From NCBI RefSeq assembly GCF_000718015.1, contig NZ_JODY01000002.1, forward strand, positions 310,001-374,000: 64,000 bases of DNA, given 5' to 3'. Of the stretch, positions 39,835 through 47,558 are shown one piece after another. This stretch comes from Streptomyces catenulae (GTDB lineage: Bacteria; Actinomycetota; Actinomycetes; Streptomycetales; Streptomycetaceae). Below the pieces are notes generated by a model that saw only the letters and a list, made by a program, of their open reading frames with translations, was not told the DNA's origin and searched no databases. A program made the position numbers and the translations under genes. The stretch's first letter is position 1. Each line of letters opens with the position of its first letter.

Positions 39835-41307
39835 ATGACCATCCCCCGGCCACCCGCCGCCCCCGCACCGTCCGTCCCGGCTCCCGCCCCGGAAGCGGTC
39901 TTCCCCGCCCCGTGGCGGGCCCTGTCCCTCGTCCTCGTCGGCGTGTTCATGGCCGTGCTGGACACCTTCGTCGTGCTGGTGGCGGCGCCCGCCGTCCAGG
40001 CCGGTCTGCACGCCTCCGACGCCGACACCCAGCTGATCCTGGCGGGCTACCAACTCGCCTACGCCCTCGCCCTGGTCACCGGCGCCCGGCTCGGCGACCG
40101 GTACGGCCGCAGACGCTGCTTCCTCCTGGGCACGGGCGCCTTCACCCTCGCCTCGGTGGCCTGCGCCACCGCGCCCACCGCCGGTGCGCTGATCGCCGCG
40201 CGGGTGGCCCAGGGGCTGGCCGCGGCGGTGCTGTTCCCGCAGGTGTTCGCGGTGATCCAGGTGGTGCTGCCGCCGGAGCGGCGGGCCCGGGCGTTCGGCG
40301 TCCTCGGTGCGGTGATCGGCCTCGCGGGCGTCGCGGGGCAACTGCTCGGCGGCGTTCTGCTCGCCGCCGACCTGTTCGGCGCCTCCTGGCGGCCGCTCTT
40401 CTGGATCAACGTCCCCCTCGGCGTGCTCACCCTCGCCCTCGCCGCGGTGTACGTCCCCGAATCGCGCGCCGCCGAACGGCACCGCCCGGACCTGGCGGGC
40501 ACCGCGGTGCTCACCGTCGCGCTCGGTCTGCTGATCGTGCCGCTGATCGAAGCGCACGGCGCCGGTGGGGCGCCGTGGATCTGGGCCGGTCCGGTCGCCG
40601 GGGCGGCCGCGCTGTACGCGTTCGTGGTGGTCGAGCGGCGGATCGAGGCGCGCGGCGGGACGCCGCTGCTGCGCCCGCGGCTGCTGGCCGACCGCGCCTT
40701 CACCACCGGTATCGCGCTGGTCCTGCTGGCGTACTGCGGGATCAACTCCTTCTTCCTGATCCTCTCCCTCACCCTCCAGGACGGCCTCGGGCTGGACCCG
40801 TTGGCCGCCGGGCTCTGCTACGTCCCGTTCGCGGCGGCGTTCTTCGCGGGCAGCGTCGCCACCGGGCGGGCCTCCCGTCCGGGGCGGCGGTTGCTGCGGA
40901 CCGGGGCGTGGATCCTCGCGCTCGGCCACGCCGTCACCCTCGCCGTCGTCACCGTCCGCGGCGCCGCCCTCACCCCGTGGGCGCTCGTGGGGCCGCTGCT
41001 GCTGGTCGGGCTGGGCAACGGCGTACTGGTGCCGCCGCTGCTGCACACCGTGCTCGCCGGGGTCCGCCCCGCCGAGATCGGGATGGCCTCCGGAGTGCTC
41101 TCCACCGGCCAGCAGGTCGGCGGCGCGGCCGGGGTCGCCGTCCTCGGCCTGGTCTTCTACGGCACGCTGGGCGGCGCCGCCCGGCACGACACCGGCGCCT
41201 ACGCCCATGCGCTGGCCGCGGCGCTCGTTCTCAGCCTCGGCCTGGCGCTGGCGGTCGGGGCGTTGCTGCGGTGGCTGCCCGGCGGGGAGGCGCCGGGCAG
41301 CCGGTGA
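39835..41307 (+). CDS. MFS drug-efflux transporter, DHA2 (14-TMS) family
   Basis: A 490-aa multidrug transporter with about 14 membrane segments. Conserved motifs: FMAVLDTFVVLVAAPAVQ at TM1 (motif D1, LDxTxxxxALP-like), ARLGDRYGRRRCFLLG between TM2 and TM3 (motif A), and LLGGVLLAADLFGASWRPLFWINVPLG (motif C region followed by the WRWIFxINxPxG-like DHA2 signature). It should export small molecules by proton antiport. A short proline-rich cytosolic N-terminus precedes TM1. The divergent MmyB-type regulator probably controls it. Confidence 0.9.
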   Translation: MTIPRPPAAPAPSVPAPAPEAVFPAPWRALSLVLVGVFMAVLDTFVVLVAAPAVQAGLHASDADTQLILAGYQLAYALALVTGARLGDRYGRRRCFLLGTGAFTLASVACATAPTAGALIAARVAQGLAAAVLFPQVFAVIQVVLPPERRARAFGVLGAVIGLAGVAGQLLGGVLLAADLFGASWRPLFWINVPLGVLTLALAAVYVPESRAAERHRPDLAGTAVLTVALGLLIVPLIEAHGAGGAPWIWAGPVAGAAALYAFVVVERRIEARGGTPLLRPRLLADRAFTTGIALVLLAYCGINSFFLILSLTLQDGLGLDPLAAGLCYVPFAAAFFAGSVATGRASRPGRRLLRTGAWILALGHAVTLAVVTVRGAALTPWALVGPLLLVGLGNGVLVPPLLHTVLAGVRPAEIGMASGVLSTGQQVGGAAGVAVLGLVFYGTLGGAARHDTGAYAHALAAALVLSLGLALAVGALLRWLPGGEAPGSR

Positions 41308-41325
41308 CCGCCGGGCGGTCCGGGC

Positions 41326-42483
41326 CTACCCCACGAGCGCCGCCAGCTCCGTCCCCGCGAGCAGGAGCCCGCCGACGCCGAAGTCCGCGGTGGTGTCGCG
41401 GCCGACCGGCTGGCCCGACTCCGGCCGGTCCCCCTCGGGCTGGACGTAGCCGAGGAAGCCGTCCGGGTGCAGAGCGTGGGTGACCAGGGCGTGCCAGGCG
41501 CGGGCGGCGACCGGCCGGAAGAGGCGGGCCGGGACGAGTCCGGTGCGCAGCGCGTAGGCCGTCGCGTAGAGGAAGAAGACGGTGCCGCTGGTCTCGGGGC
41601 CGGGCAGGTGCGCGGGGTCGCCGAGGTCGACGTTCCAGAAGCCGTCGGGGCGCTGGATACGGCGGAGTGCGCGCAGCTCGGTGAGGAGGGCGGTGCGGTA
41701 GGCGGGCGCGTGGCGGTGGTCGTCGGGGAGCGCGGTGAGCACCTTGGTGTGGGCACCGGCGACCCAGCCGTTACCGCGCGACCACAGCACCGGTCGGCCG
41801 TCCGGGGAAACGATTCCTCCGGGCAGGAAACGTTTGTCGCGGTACCAGAAACCGCTGGTGGGATCGTAGAGCCCCGGGCCGCCCTCGGCGTTGCGGGTGT
41901 GGGTGTAGAAGGTGTGCATCGCCGTCGCGTAGGAGTCGTCGCCGCGGAGCGCGCCGAGGCGGGCGAACGGCGGCATCGCCATGTGCAGCGCGTCGTCCCA
42001 GGTCCAGTCGGAGTGCCGGTCCGCCGCGGAGTCGACCATCGCGCGCACCGACGCGTCCAGCGCCGCGATCTTCGCCTCGTCGGGTGCCGGGTCCAGTGCG
42101 TACAGGTCCAGGTACGCCTGGCCTGCGCACTGGTTGTCGGCGTGGCGGGTGGTCGGGCCGTCGTTGAGACCGTAGTCGTGTTTCTCGGCCCAGCCGCGGG
42201 CGTAGGCGGCGTAGCGGGGCTCGCCGGTCAGCCGGTGCAGGGCGAGCAGTCCGCTGAAGAAGGTGGCGCGGGCCCATCTGTTGTCGCCGGGGTCGGTGTG
42301 CGCCCCGATCCAGTGGTCGGCGACGCGCCGCAGCACGGCGATGATCTCCGCCCGTGCGGGCAGTCCGCCGCCCGCGGCCGTCCGCTCCGCCGCCGCGGCG
42401 CGGTCGCCGCCGCCCGTGAACGGGGAGAGGCCACCCCCTACGGCCAGGACGGCGCCGGTGGCGAGAAAGTGCCGACGTTCCAT
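41326..42483 (-). CDS. Exported GH88/GH105-like hydrolase
   Basis: A 385-aa protein with a twin-Arg-like signal (MERRHFLATGAVLAVGGGL) and an (alpha/alpha)6-barrel domain. RADNQCAGQAYLDLY-like segment HADNQCAGQAYLDLY, WTWDDALHMAMPPFARLG (acid in the expected Asp position), FWYRDKRF, VLWSRGNGWVAGA and PETSGTVFFLYATAYAL match unsaturated glucuronyl/rhamnogalacturonyl hydrolases. These remove 4,5-unsaturated uronic acids from lyase products of pectin or glycosaminoglycans. The ATG at 42483 follows GGAAGGGG. No lyase gene is nearby. It ends 18 bp from the convergent transporter gene. Confidence 0.88.
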   Translation of the reverse strand: MERRHFLATGAVLAVGGGLSPFTGGGDRAAAAERTAAGGGLPARAEIIAVLRRVADHWIGAHTDPGDNRWARATFFSGLLALHRLTGEPRYAAYARGWAEKHDYGLNDGPTTRHADNQCAGQAYLDLYALDPAPDEAKIAALDASVRAMVDSAADRHSDWTWDDALHMAMPPFARLGALRGDDSYATAMHTFYTHTRNAEGGPGLYDPTSGFWYRDKRFLPGGIVSPDGRPVLWSRGNGWVAGAHTKVLTALPDDHRHAPAYRTALLTELRALRRIQRPDGFWNVDLGDPAHLPGPETSGTVFFLYATAYALRTGLVPARLFRPVAARAWHALVTHALHPDGFLGYVQPEGDRPESGQPVGRDTTADFGVGGLLLAGTELAALVG

Positions 42484-42950
42484 GACACACCCCTTCCGGG
42501 TACGACGATCGGGCACGAGCACCACGGGACGGGCCGGGGCCGGGGGCTGCCCGGACGGGGCGACGCGGGGCCGCGGGCGGCACCGGCGGAGCATGCGGTG
42601 GGGCCCGGCGCGACCCATCCCGTTCACGTACGGGAACGCTGTTCGTTCATGGGAAGCGGTGCCATGGTGACAGTGGAGCCCACGGTTCGGAAGAGGGCCC
42701 GGCGCCGGAAGGGGAGAGGGCCGGACGGGCGCCGTACCGCCCGGGCAACGGCCCGTCCGGGCAACGCCGTTCGGTACGCGGGAGCGCCGTGCCGCGTGCG
42801 GGCGTCGCCCGCCGGTACACGACGACGGGGAGCGGCAGCCGATCGCTGCCGCTCCCCGTCGTGCGCCGCTCCCGGACGGGAACGGGCGGTTGCGGTGCCG
42901 GATGTGCCCTTCGCGCCCGGCCCGGGCGGGACCGGAAGGGGGCTCCGGGG
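42484..42950. other. 467-bp gap with operator-like repeats and a terminator
   Basis: No convincing gene. CGTTC-N8-GAACG-N5-CGTTC (42621-42648) gives overlapping inverted repeats, including GAAC-GCT-GTTC, about 140-165 bp upstream of the GH105-like gene, and may be an operator. The perfect hairpin at 42822-42862 is listed separately. Confidence 0.5.
42822..42862. terminator. Perfect 18-bp hairpin after the 56-aa gene
   Basis: Arms 42822-42839 (ACGACGGGGAGCGGCAGC) and 42845-42862 pair without mismatch around a 5-nt loop. It lies 89 bp downstream of the small minus-strand gene and blocks read-through toward the GH105-like gene. Confidence 0.85.
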
Positions 42951-43121
42951 TCAGTCGATGCCGCGGAAGATGTGCGGCTCGACGGGCTCCTCGTCACAGC
43001 CGGCGAGCCGGACCGGAGCGCCACGCCCCCAGACCTCAAGGTTGCGGACTTCCTTGATCCGGCCGGGGCGTTCGCCCTGCTTCGGGCGGGGCTCCTTGTA
43101 CTGCGTCTTGTCGAATGCCAC
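42951..43121 (-). CDS. 56-aa protein of unknown function
   Basis: A short frame with its own signals: AAGGAG lies 6 bases before the second of two adjacent GTG codons (start 43121), and a perfect 18-bp terminator follows. The protein begins VAFDKTQYKEPRPKQGERPG, is basic in its first 37 residues, has one Cys (AGCDEE) and ends acidic (EEPVEPHIFRGID). There is no signal peptide or membrane segment. I do not recognise a family. Size, charge asymmetry and isolation could suit a small regulator, a toxin/antitoxin part or a peptide precursor, but there are no modification genes beside it and nothing decides between these. Confidence 0.6.
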   Translation of the reverse strand: MAFDKTQYKEPRPKQGERPGRIKEVRNLEVWGRGAPVRLAGCDEEPVEPHIFRGID

Positions 43122-43532
43122 CACGCACTCCTTCAATCAGAGGTATGGGTCCCGACGCGGTGGCGCCTCGTTCACAAACCGGGAGATCGGCCAGGGTTTG
43201 TGGCGTTCCCGCGACGGGCCAAATGGTGTTGGCGTCTCCCAGAAGGGGCGTCCGTCGTCCCCCACCCTAACGACACCTAACCCCTACCGCGCGACTTTTT
43301 CCGTCGGCTTTGCCCCGCTCTCCGCGCAATGGCGGTGATCCGCACCGCGTCGGCCCCGGTCACCGGCCCGGGCGGGGTGGCCGACGGGTGCCGCGGCCGC
43401 CCTGCGGGGCCCGCCATTCGGATGACCGCCACCCCTCCGGCCGGGCGCCGCCGCCCGGACGTACCGGCGCGTCGGGTGGCGTCCGGAGCGTCTGCCCGCG
43501 GGACGGCACCGGGCGGTGCTACCCCTGGGCGG
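43122..43532. other. 411-bp divergent gap, no clear gene
   Basis: Between the 56-aa gene and the LMF-family gene. The minus strand of 43261-43290 carries three TAGGG/TTAGG-type runs (for example GGTAGGGGTTAGGTGTCG followed by TTAGGGTGGG), which include TTAGGT/TAGGGT boxes that could be -10 elements for the small gene. An open plus-strand extension of the LMF gene (from 43329) has non-protein-like composition and is rejected. Confidence 0.5.
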
Positions 43533-44963
43533 GTGGACTGGTTCACCGACTCCGGTTACTGGCTCGGCCGCCTCGTCTTCCAGCGGCTGCTGGCCCTCGT
43601 CTATCTCACCGCGTTCCTCGCCGCGGCGCGGCAGTTCCGGGCGCTGATCGGCGCGCGGGGGATGCTGCCCGTGCCCCGCTTCGTCGCGCGCGTACCGTTC
43701 CGCGCCGCGCCGTCCGTCTTCCAGCTGCACTACTCGGACCGGTTCTTCGCCGCCTGGTCGTGGTGCGGGGCGCTGCTGGCCGCCGCGGTGGCCGCGGGCG
43801 CCGCCGACGCGGTGCCGCTGGGCGCGGCCATGGCGATGTGGGCGGCGCTGTGGGTGATGTACCTGTCGATCGTGAACGTCGGCCAGACCTGGTACGGCTT
43901 CGGCTGGGAGTCGCTGCTGCTGGAGACCGGGATGCTGGCGGTCTTCCTCGGCAACGGCGACCTCGCGCCGCCGGTCCTCGTGATGTGGCTGGTGCGCTGG
44001 CTGCTGTTCCGGGTGGAGTTCGGCGCCGGGCTGATCAAGATGCGCGGGGACCGCTGCTGGCGCGATCTGACCTGCCTCTGCTACCACCACGAGACCCAGC
44101 CGATGCCGGGCCCGCTGAGCTGGTTCTTCCACCGTCTGCCGGGCCCACTGCACAAGGTCGAGACCGCCGCCAACCATGTGGCGCAGCTGGGGCTGCCGGT
44201 ACTGCTGTTCACCCCGCAGCCGGTGGCCGGGTGGGCGGCGGCGGCGATGGCCGTCACCCAGCTCTGGCTGGTCTTCTCCGGCAATTTCGCCTGGCTGAAC
44301 TGGCTGACCCTCGCGCTCGCCCTCTCCGTCGCCGCCGGGGCCCTCCCCCGGGTCACCCCGCCGCCGCTCCCGGCGGGCGCCCCGGTCTGGTTCACCGTCC
44401 TGGTCTGCGCGGCGACCGCCGGGGTCCTGGCGCTCAGCTACCGCCCGGCCCGTAACCTCCTCGCCCGCGAGCAGCGGATGAACACCTCCTACGAACCGTT
44501 GCACCTGGTCAACTCGTACGGCGCCTTCGGCAGTGTCACGCGGGTGCGGCGGGAGGTGGTGGTGGAGGGGACGGCGTCGGCGGTGGACGGGCCGGGGACG
44601 GTGTGGAAGGAGTACGCCTTCCACGGGAAGCCGGGCGAGGTGGGGCGGCTGCCGCGCCAGTTCGCCCCCTACCATCTGCGGCTCGACTGGCTGATGTGGT
44701 TCGCCGCGCTGTCGCCGGGCTACGCCGCCGGCTGGTTCGGCGGCTTCGTGGAGCGGCTGCTCGAAGGCGACCGGGACACGCTGCGGCTGCTGCGCGGCAA
44801 TCCGTTCCCGGACGCCCCGCCGCTGCGGGTGCGGGCCCGGCTCTTCGAGTACCGCTTCACGACGTGGCGGGAGCTACGGGAGTCAGGTGCATGGTGGCAC
44901 CGTCGAGAAGTCCGTCCGTTTCTGCCGCCCACCGCGCTGTCACCTCGTCCCGGAAGGCGGTGA
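43533..44963 (+). CDS. Lipase-maturation-factor (LMF) family membrane protein
   Basis: A 476-aa polytopic membrane protein. It begins VDWFTDSGYWLGRLVFQRLLALVYLTAF and keeps LMF landmarks: SLLLETGMLAVFLG, RWLLFRVEFGAGLIKMRGDRCWRDLTCLCYHHETQPMP (broken by conserved G-A-G-L-I-K and Y-H-x-E-T-Q-P), SWFFHRLP, and the C-terminal WKEYAFHGKPG, PRQFAPYHLRLDWLMWFAAL and NPFPDAPP. Vertebrate LMF1 helps lipases fold in the ER; the bacterial role is unknown. The GTG at 43533 is chosen for the WF start; TACCCC ends 7 bases before it, so it may be leaderless. Its last 107 bases overlap the convergent TPR gene. Confidence 0.85.
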   Translation: MDWFTDSGYWLGRLVFQRLLALVYLTAFLAAARQFRALIGARGMLPVPRFVARVPFRAAPSVFQLHYSDRFFAAWSWCGALLAAAVAAGAADAVPLGAAMAMWAALWVMYLSIVNVGQTWYGFGWESLLLETGMLAVFLGNGDLAPPVLVMWLVRWLLFRVEFGAGLIKMRGDRCWRDLTCLCYHHETQPMPGPLSWFFHRLPGPLHKVETAANHVAQLGLPVLLFTPQPVAGWAAAAMAVTQLWLVFSGNFAWLNWLTLALALSVAAGALPRVTPPPLPAGAPVWFTVLVCAATAGVLALSYRPARNLLAREQRMNTSYEPLHLVNSYGAFGSVTRVRREVVVEGTASAVDGPGTVWKEYAFHGKPGEVGRLPRQFAPYHLRLDWLMWFAALSPGYAAGWFGGFVERLLEGDRDTLRLLRGNPFPDAPPLRVRARLFEYRFTTWRELRESGAWWHRREVRPFLPPTALSPRPGRR

Positions 44964-45942
44964 GCGTCCGCAGCGCCTCCCGCAGCCCGATCCGGCGGAA
45001 CTCCCGCTCCAGGGCGTCGAGTTCGGCGAGGGTCTCGACGTGGTCGCGGCCCAGCCGGGCGCGGGACCGTGCCAGGCCCAGCGCGGCCAGGGCGCGGCCA
45101 CGGGGCTCGGTCATCTCGGTGAACTCCCGCAGTGCGAGGGCGTACAGCTCGCGCGCCTGGGCGTACCGCTCGGCGCGGAAGAGGACGTTGCCGCGCATCT
45201 TGTGGTTGTAGGCGAGGGCGGCGGCGAGGTCCATGGCGCGGCATATCGCCTCCGCCTCGGAGAGCAGCTCCAGGGCGCGGTCGGTCTCGCCCAGCGCGGA
45301 GCGGACGTCGGCCACGCCCCGCAGCGACCAGGCGTGGCCGCGGCTGTCGTCCGCCGCGGCGGCGATGGTGACGCACTCCTCGAAGAGGTCCAGCGCCTTG
45401 GGCAGGTCGCCGGTGTTGCGGTGCATCTGGGCGATGCCGGACAGCGCCCAGACCGCGTGGCGGGGCTCGCCGTGGGCGCGTGCCTGGGCCAGGAGCTGTT
45501 CGTGCAGGTCGGCGACTGCTGCGTAGTCGCCCTGGATGCGGCCGGTCTCGGCGAGCCCGGCGAGGGCGTAGCCGTGGGCCAGCCGGTCGGCGCCGTCGGC
45601 GAGGGCGACGGCGTGGGTGAGCAGCCGACGGGCGAGCGGCAGGGCACCGCACTGGCGGGCGAGGGTGCCGCCGCTCCACAGCGCCCAGCCCATGGCGCCG
45701 CGGTCGCCCGCCTCCCGGGCGCTGCGGTAGCTGTCGCGCCAGGCCGCACCGGCCGCCTCGACCCTGCCCAGACGGCGGTTGGCCTCGCCCGCCGCGAGGG
45801 CCGCGCGGGCCCGGTCCAGCGGCCCTTCGGCCTCCTCGTGGGCGCGGACGGCGGCGGCCAGCACCTCCTCGTAGGAGGAGTTGACGTCGAGCTTCGCGCC
45901 CAGCGCGCCCTGGTACTCGGGGGCGAATGCCTTGCCGTACAT
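44857..45942 (-). CDS. Tetratricopeptide-repeat protein
   Basis: A 361-aa all-helical soluble protein with about seven TPR-like helical pairs (for example LAHGYALAGLAETGRIQGDYAAVADLHEQ, HAVWALSGIAQMHRNTGDLPKALDLFEE, GHAWSLRGVADVRSALGETDRALELLSEA, each a separate repeat). It resembles the TPR halves of large SARP/LuxR regulators but has no DNA-binding domain here, so it is likely a protein-protein scaffold or an orphan sensor. The ATG at 45942 is followed by YGKAFAPEYQGALGAKLDVNSSYEE. It overlaps the 3' end of the LMF gene by 107 bp on the other strand, so convergent transcription must interfere. Confidence 0.82.
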   Translation of the reverse strand: MYGKAFAPEYQGALGAKLDVNSSYEEVLAAAVRAHEEAEGPLDRARAALAAGEANRRLGRVEAAGAAWRDSYRSAREAGDRGAMGWALWSGGTLARQCGALPLARRLLTHAVALADGADRLAHGYALAGLAETGRIQGDYAAVADLHEQLLAQARAHGEPRHAVWALSGIAQMHRNTGDLPKALDLFEECVTIAAAADDSRGHAWSLRGVADVRSALGETDRALELLSEAEAICRAMDLAAALAYNHKMRGNVLFRAERYAQARELYALALREFTEMTEPRGRALAALGLARSRARLGRDHVETLAELDALEREFRRIGLREALRTLTAFRDEVTARWAAETDGLLDGATMHLTPVAPATS

Positions 45943-46271
45943 GTTGCGGTGCCCTCTCGTTCATGATCCGTCTTGCTCACGACGCTATGGAGTCGGGTCT
46001 GTAGCCCGAATCCCTCGCAGTGCCCCTCCTCACGTACCTCTGAAGTGCTACGGTCCGCCCCCGCCGTCATCACCGCGATGTACGGGTGAACCCCCTCCCA
46101 ACAGCGATAACGGCAGCGGTAGCTGACGGAGCGTCGGGGAACGGTGACGCGGTGGACCCGTGCCGCGGGCCGCCGTCCCCTTGCCGTGCCGCGCCGTCCG
46201 GGTCAGGCTGACCCCGTCTTGCCGCGGGGCCGTACGGTCCGCGGGCCGAGCGCCGGATACCGAGGTGGAGC
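45943..46271. other. 329-bp divergent gap
   Basis: Between the TPR gene and the lactonase gene. No gene is supported. The part near 45960-46040 is less GC-rich than its surroundings and probably holds the TPR-gene promoter. A GGTGGAG site at 46264-46270 serves the lactonase start. Confidence 0.5.
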
Positions 46272-47465
46272 ATGAACGCAGCAGGGACGGGCCCCGGCGT
46301 GGGGCGCAGGCGTCTGCTCGGGGGCGTCGCCGCCGGACTCGCCGTCGCAGCCACGGGCACCGCGCTGACCGGCCGCGACGCCACCCCGGCGCAGGCCCGG
46401 GACCGGGGGCGCGGGGAGGCCCGGCGACCGCGGGCCGCCCGGACCGCGTTCCTCGGGACGTACACCTCCTCGGGGGGAGCCGGGATCATCCTTGCGGAGT
46501 ACGCCGCGGACGGGACGCTGACCTCCACCGGCACGGTCGGCGGCGTCCCCGACCCGTCGTACCTGGCGCTCGCCCCCGACGGCGGCACGCTCTACGCCGT
46601 GGACGAGCAGCCGGACGGCGCGGTGACCGCGCTGGCGCTTCCGGCGCAGGGCCCGCCGAAGGTGCTGGGCAGCCGTCCCACCGGCGGCGCCGGGCCCTGC
46701 CATCTCTCGGTCCACCCGGGCGGACGGTGGCTGCTGAGCGCCAACTACACCTCCGGGAGCGTGGCGGTGCACCCGATCGACCCGGCGGACGGCTCGCTGG
46801 GCGGGCGGACGGATCTGGTCACCCACTCCGCGCCGCCGCCCGGTCCGGGCCAGGACGGGCCGCACGCGCACCAGATCCTCACCTCGCCGGACGGCGGCCA
46901 CGTCCTGGCGGTCGATCTGGGCACCGACACCGTCTACACCTATCGGCTGGACACCTCCGCCGGGAAGCTGGCCGAGGTGTCGCGGGCGGCGCTGCGGCCG
47001 GGCGCCGGGCCGCGGCATCTGACGTTCCACCCGTCGGGCCGGTACGCGTATCTGGCGAACGAGGTCGACAACACCGTGGTGGTCTGCGGGTACGACGCGG
47101 ACAGCGGGCGGCTGACGCCGGGCGAGCCGCAGCCGACCGGCACCGGCGAGGGCACCAGCTATCCGGCGCAGCTGCTGGTCACCGCGGACGGGGCGTTCGC
47201 GTTCCTGGCCAACCGCGGCCACAACAGCCTGACCCGGTACGCGGTCGAGGACGGCGGGGCGCGGTTGCGGCTGCTGGACAGGGTGCCGGTGGGCGGCGAC
47301 TTCCCGCGGCAGATCACCTTCTCGCCGGACGGACGGCTGCTGTTCGCGGCGAACCAGAAGTCGGGGACGGTGACGGTGTTCGCGGTCGACCCGGACTCCG
47401 GGGCGCTGGTGCGGCGGGGCGAGCCGTTCGCGGCGGCGGCAGCGGTGTGCGTCCTGCCGCGGTGA
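46272..47465 (+). CDS. Exported lactonase-family seven-bladed propeller protein
   Basis: A 397-aa protein with a TAT signal (GRRRLLGGVAAGLAVAATG). The mature domain matches the 3-carboxymuconate cyclase/6-phosphogluconolactonase (Pgl, YbhE) propeller: TAFLGTYTSSGGAGI, GAGPCHLSVHPGGRWLLSANYTSGSVAV, GPHAHQILTSPDGGHVLAVDLGTD, GAGPRHLTFHPSGRYAYLANE, FPRQITFSPDGRLLFAANQ (one per blade). Export makes a classical cytosolic 6-phosphogluconolactonase role unlikely; the substrate may be another lactone or the protein may be a binding propeller. The ATG at 46272 follows GGTGGAG. Confidence 0.87.
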   Translation: MNAAGTGPGVGRRRLLGGVAAGLAVAATGTALTGRDATPAQARDRGRGEARRPRAARTAFLGTYTSSGGAGIILAEYAADGTLTSTGTVGGVPDPSYLALAPDGGTLYAVDEQPDGAVTALALPAQGPPKVLGSRPTGGAGPCHLSVHPGGRWLLSANYTSGSVAVHPIDPADGSLGGRTDLVTHSAPPPGPGQDGPHAHQILTSPDGGHVLAVDLGTDTVYTYRLDTSAGKLAEVSRAALRPGAGPRHLTFHPSGRYAYLANEVDNTVVVCGYDADSGRLTPGEPQPTGTGEGTSYPAQLLVTADGAFAFLANRGHNSLTRYAVEDGGARLRLLDRVPVGGDFPRQITFSPDGRLLFAANQKSGTVTVFAVDPDSGALVRRGEPFAAAAAVCVLPR

Positions 47466-47510
47466 GCGGGCGGGCCGCGCCGCGGGATCCGGCGGGTCGC
47501 GGGGAGTGAA

Positions 47511-47536
47511 ACACTGCCGCAACAGTGCGGCAGTGT
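47511..47536. promoter_or_regulatory. Inverted repeat over the -35 region of the permease promoter
   Basis: ACACTGCCGCA (47511-47521) and TGCGGCAGTGT (47526-47536) are perfect 11-bp arms with a 4-nt centre. A TAGCGT -10 box begins 9 bp downstream (47545), which places the -35 position inside the repeat, the arrangement expected for a repressor operator. It could also fold as a terminator for the lactonase gene. Confidence 0.6.
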
Positions 47537-47544
47537 CCGGAAGT

Positions 47545-47550
47545 TAGCGT
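47545..47550 (+). promoter_or_regulatory. -10 box of the AAT permease
   Basis: TAGCGT ends 8 bases before the ATG at 47559, with only CGCCCCCC between. The message would be leaderless or have a leader of one or two bases. Confidence 0.5.
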
Positions 47551-47558
47551 CGCCCCCC

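Noticed and set aside
43329..43532. A 68-residue N-terminal extension of the LMF-family protein
   Set aside because: Arg/Pro/Ala-rich and unlike LMF proteins, which begin near the WF motif and first helix; the GTG at 43533 fits better.
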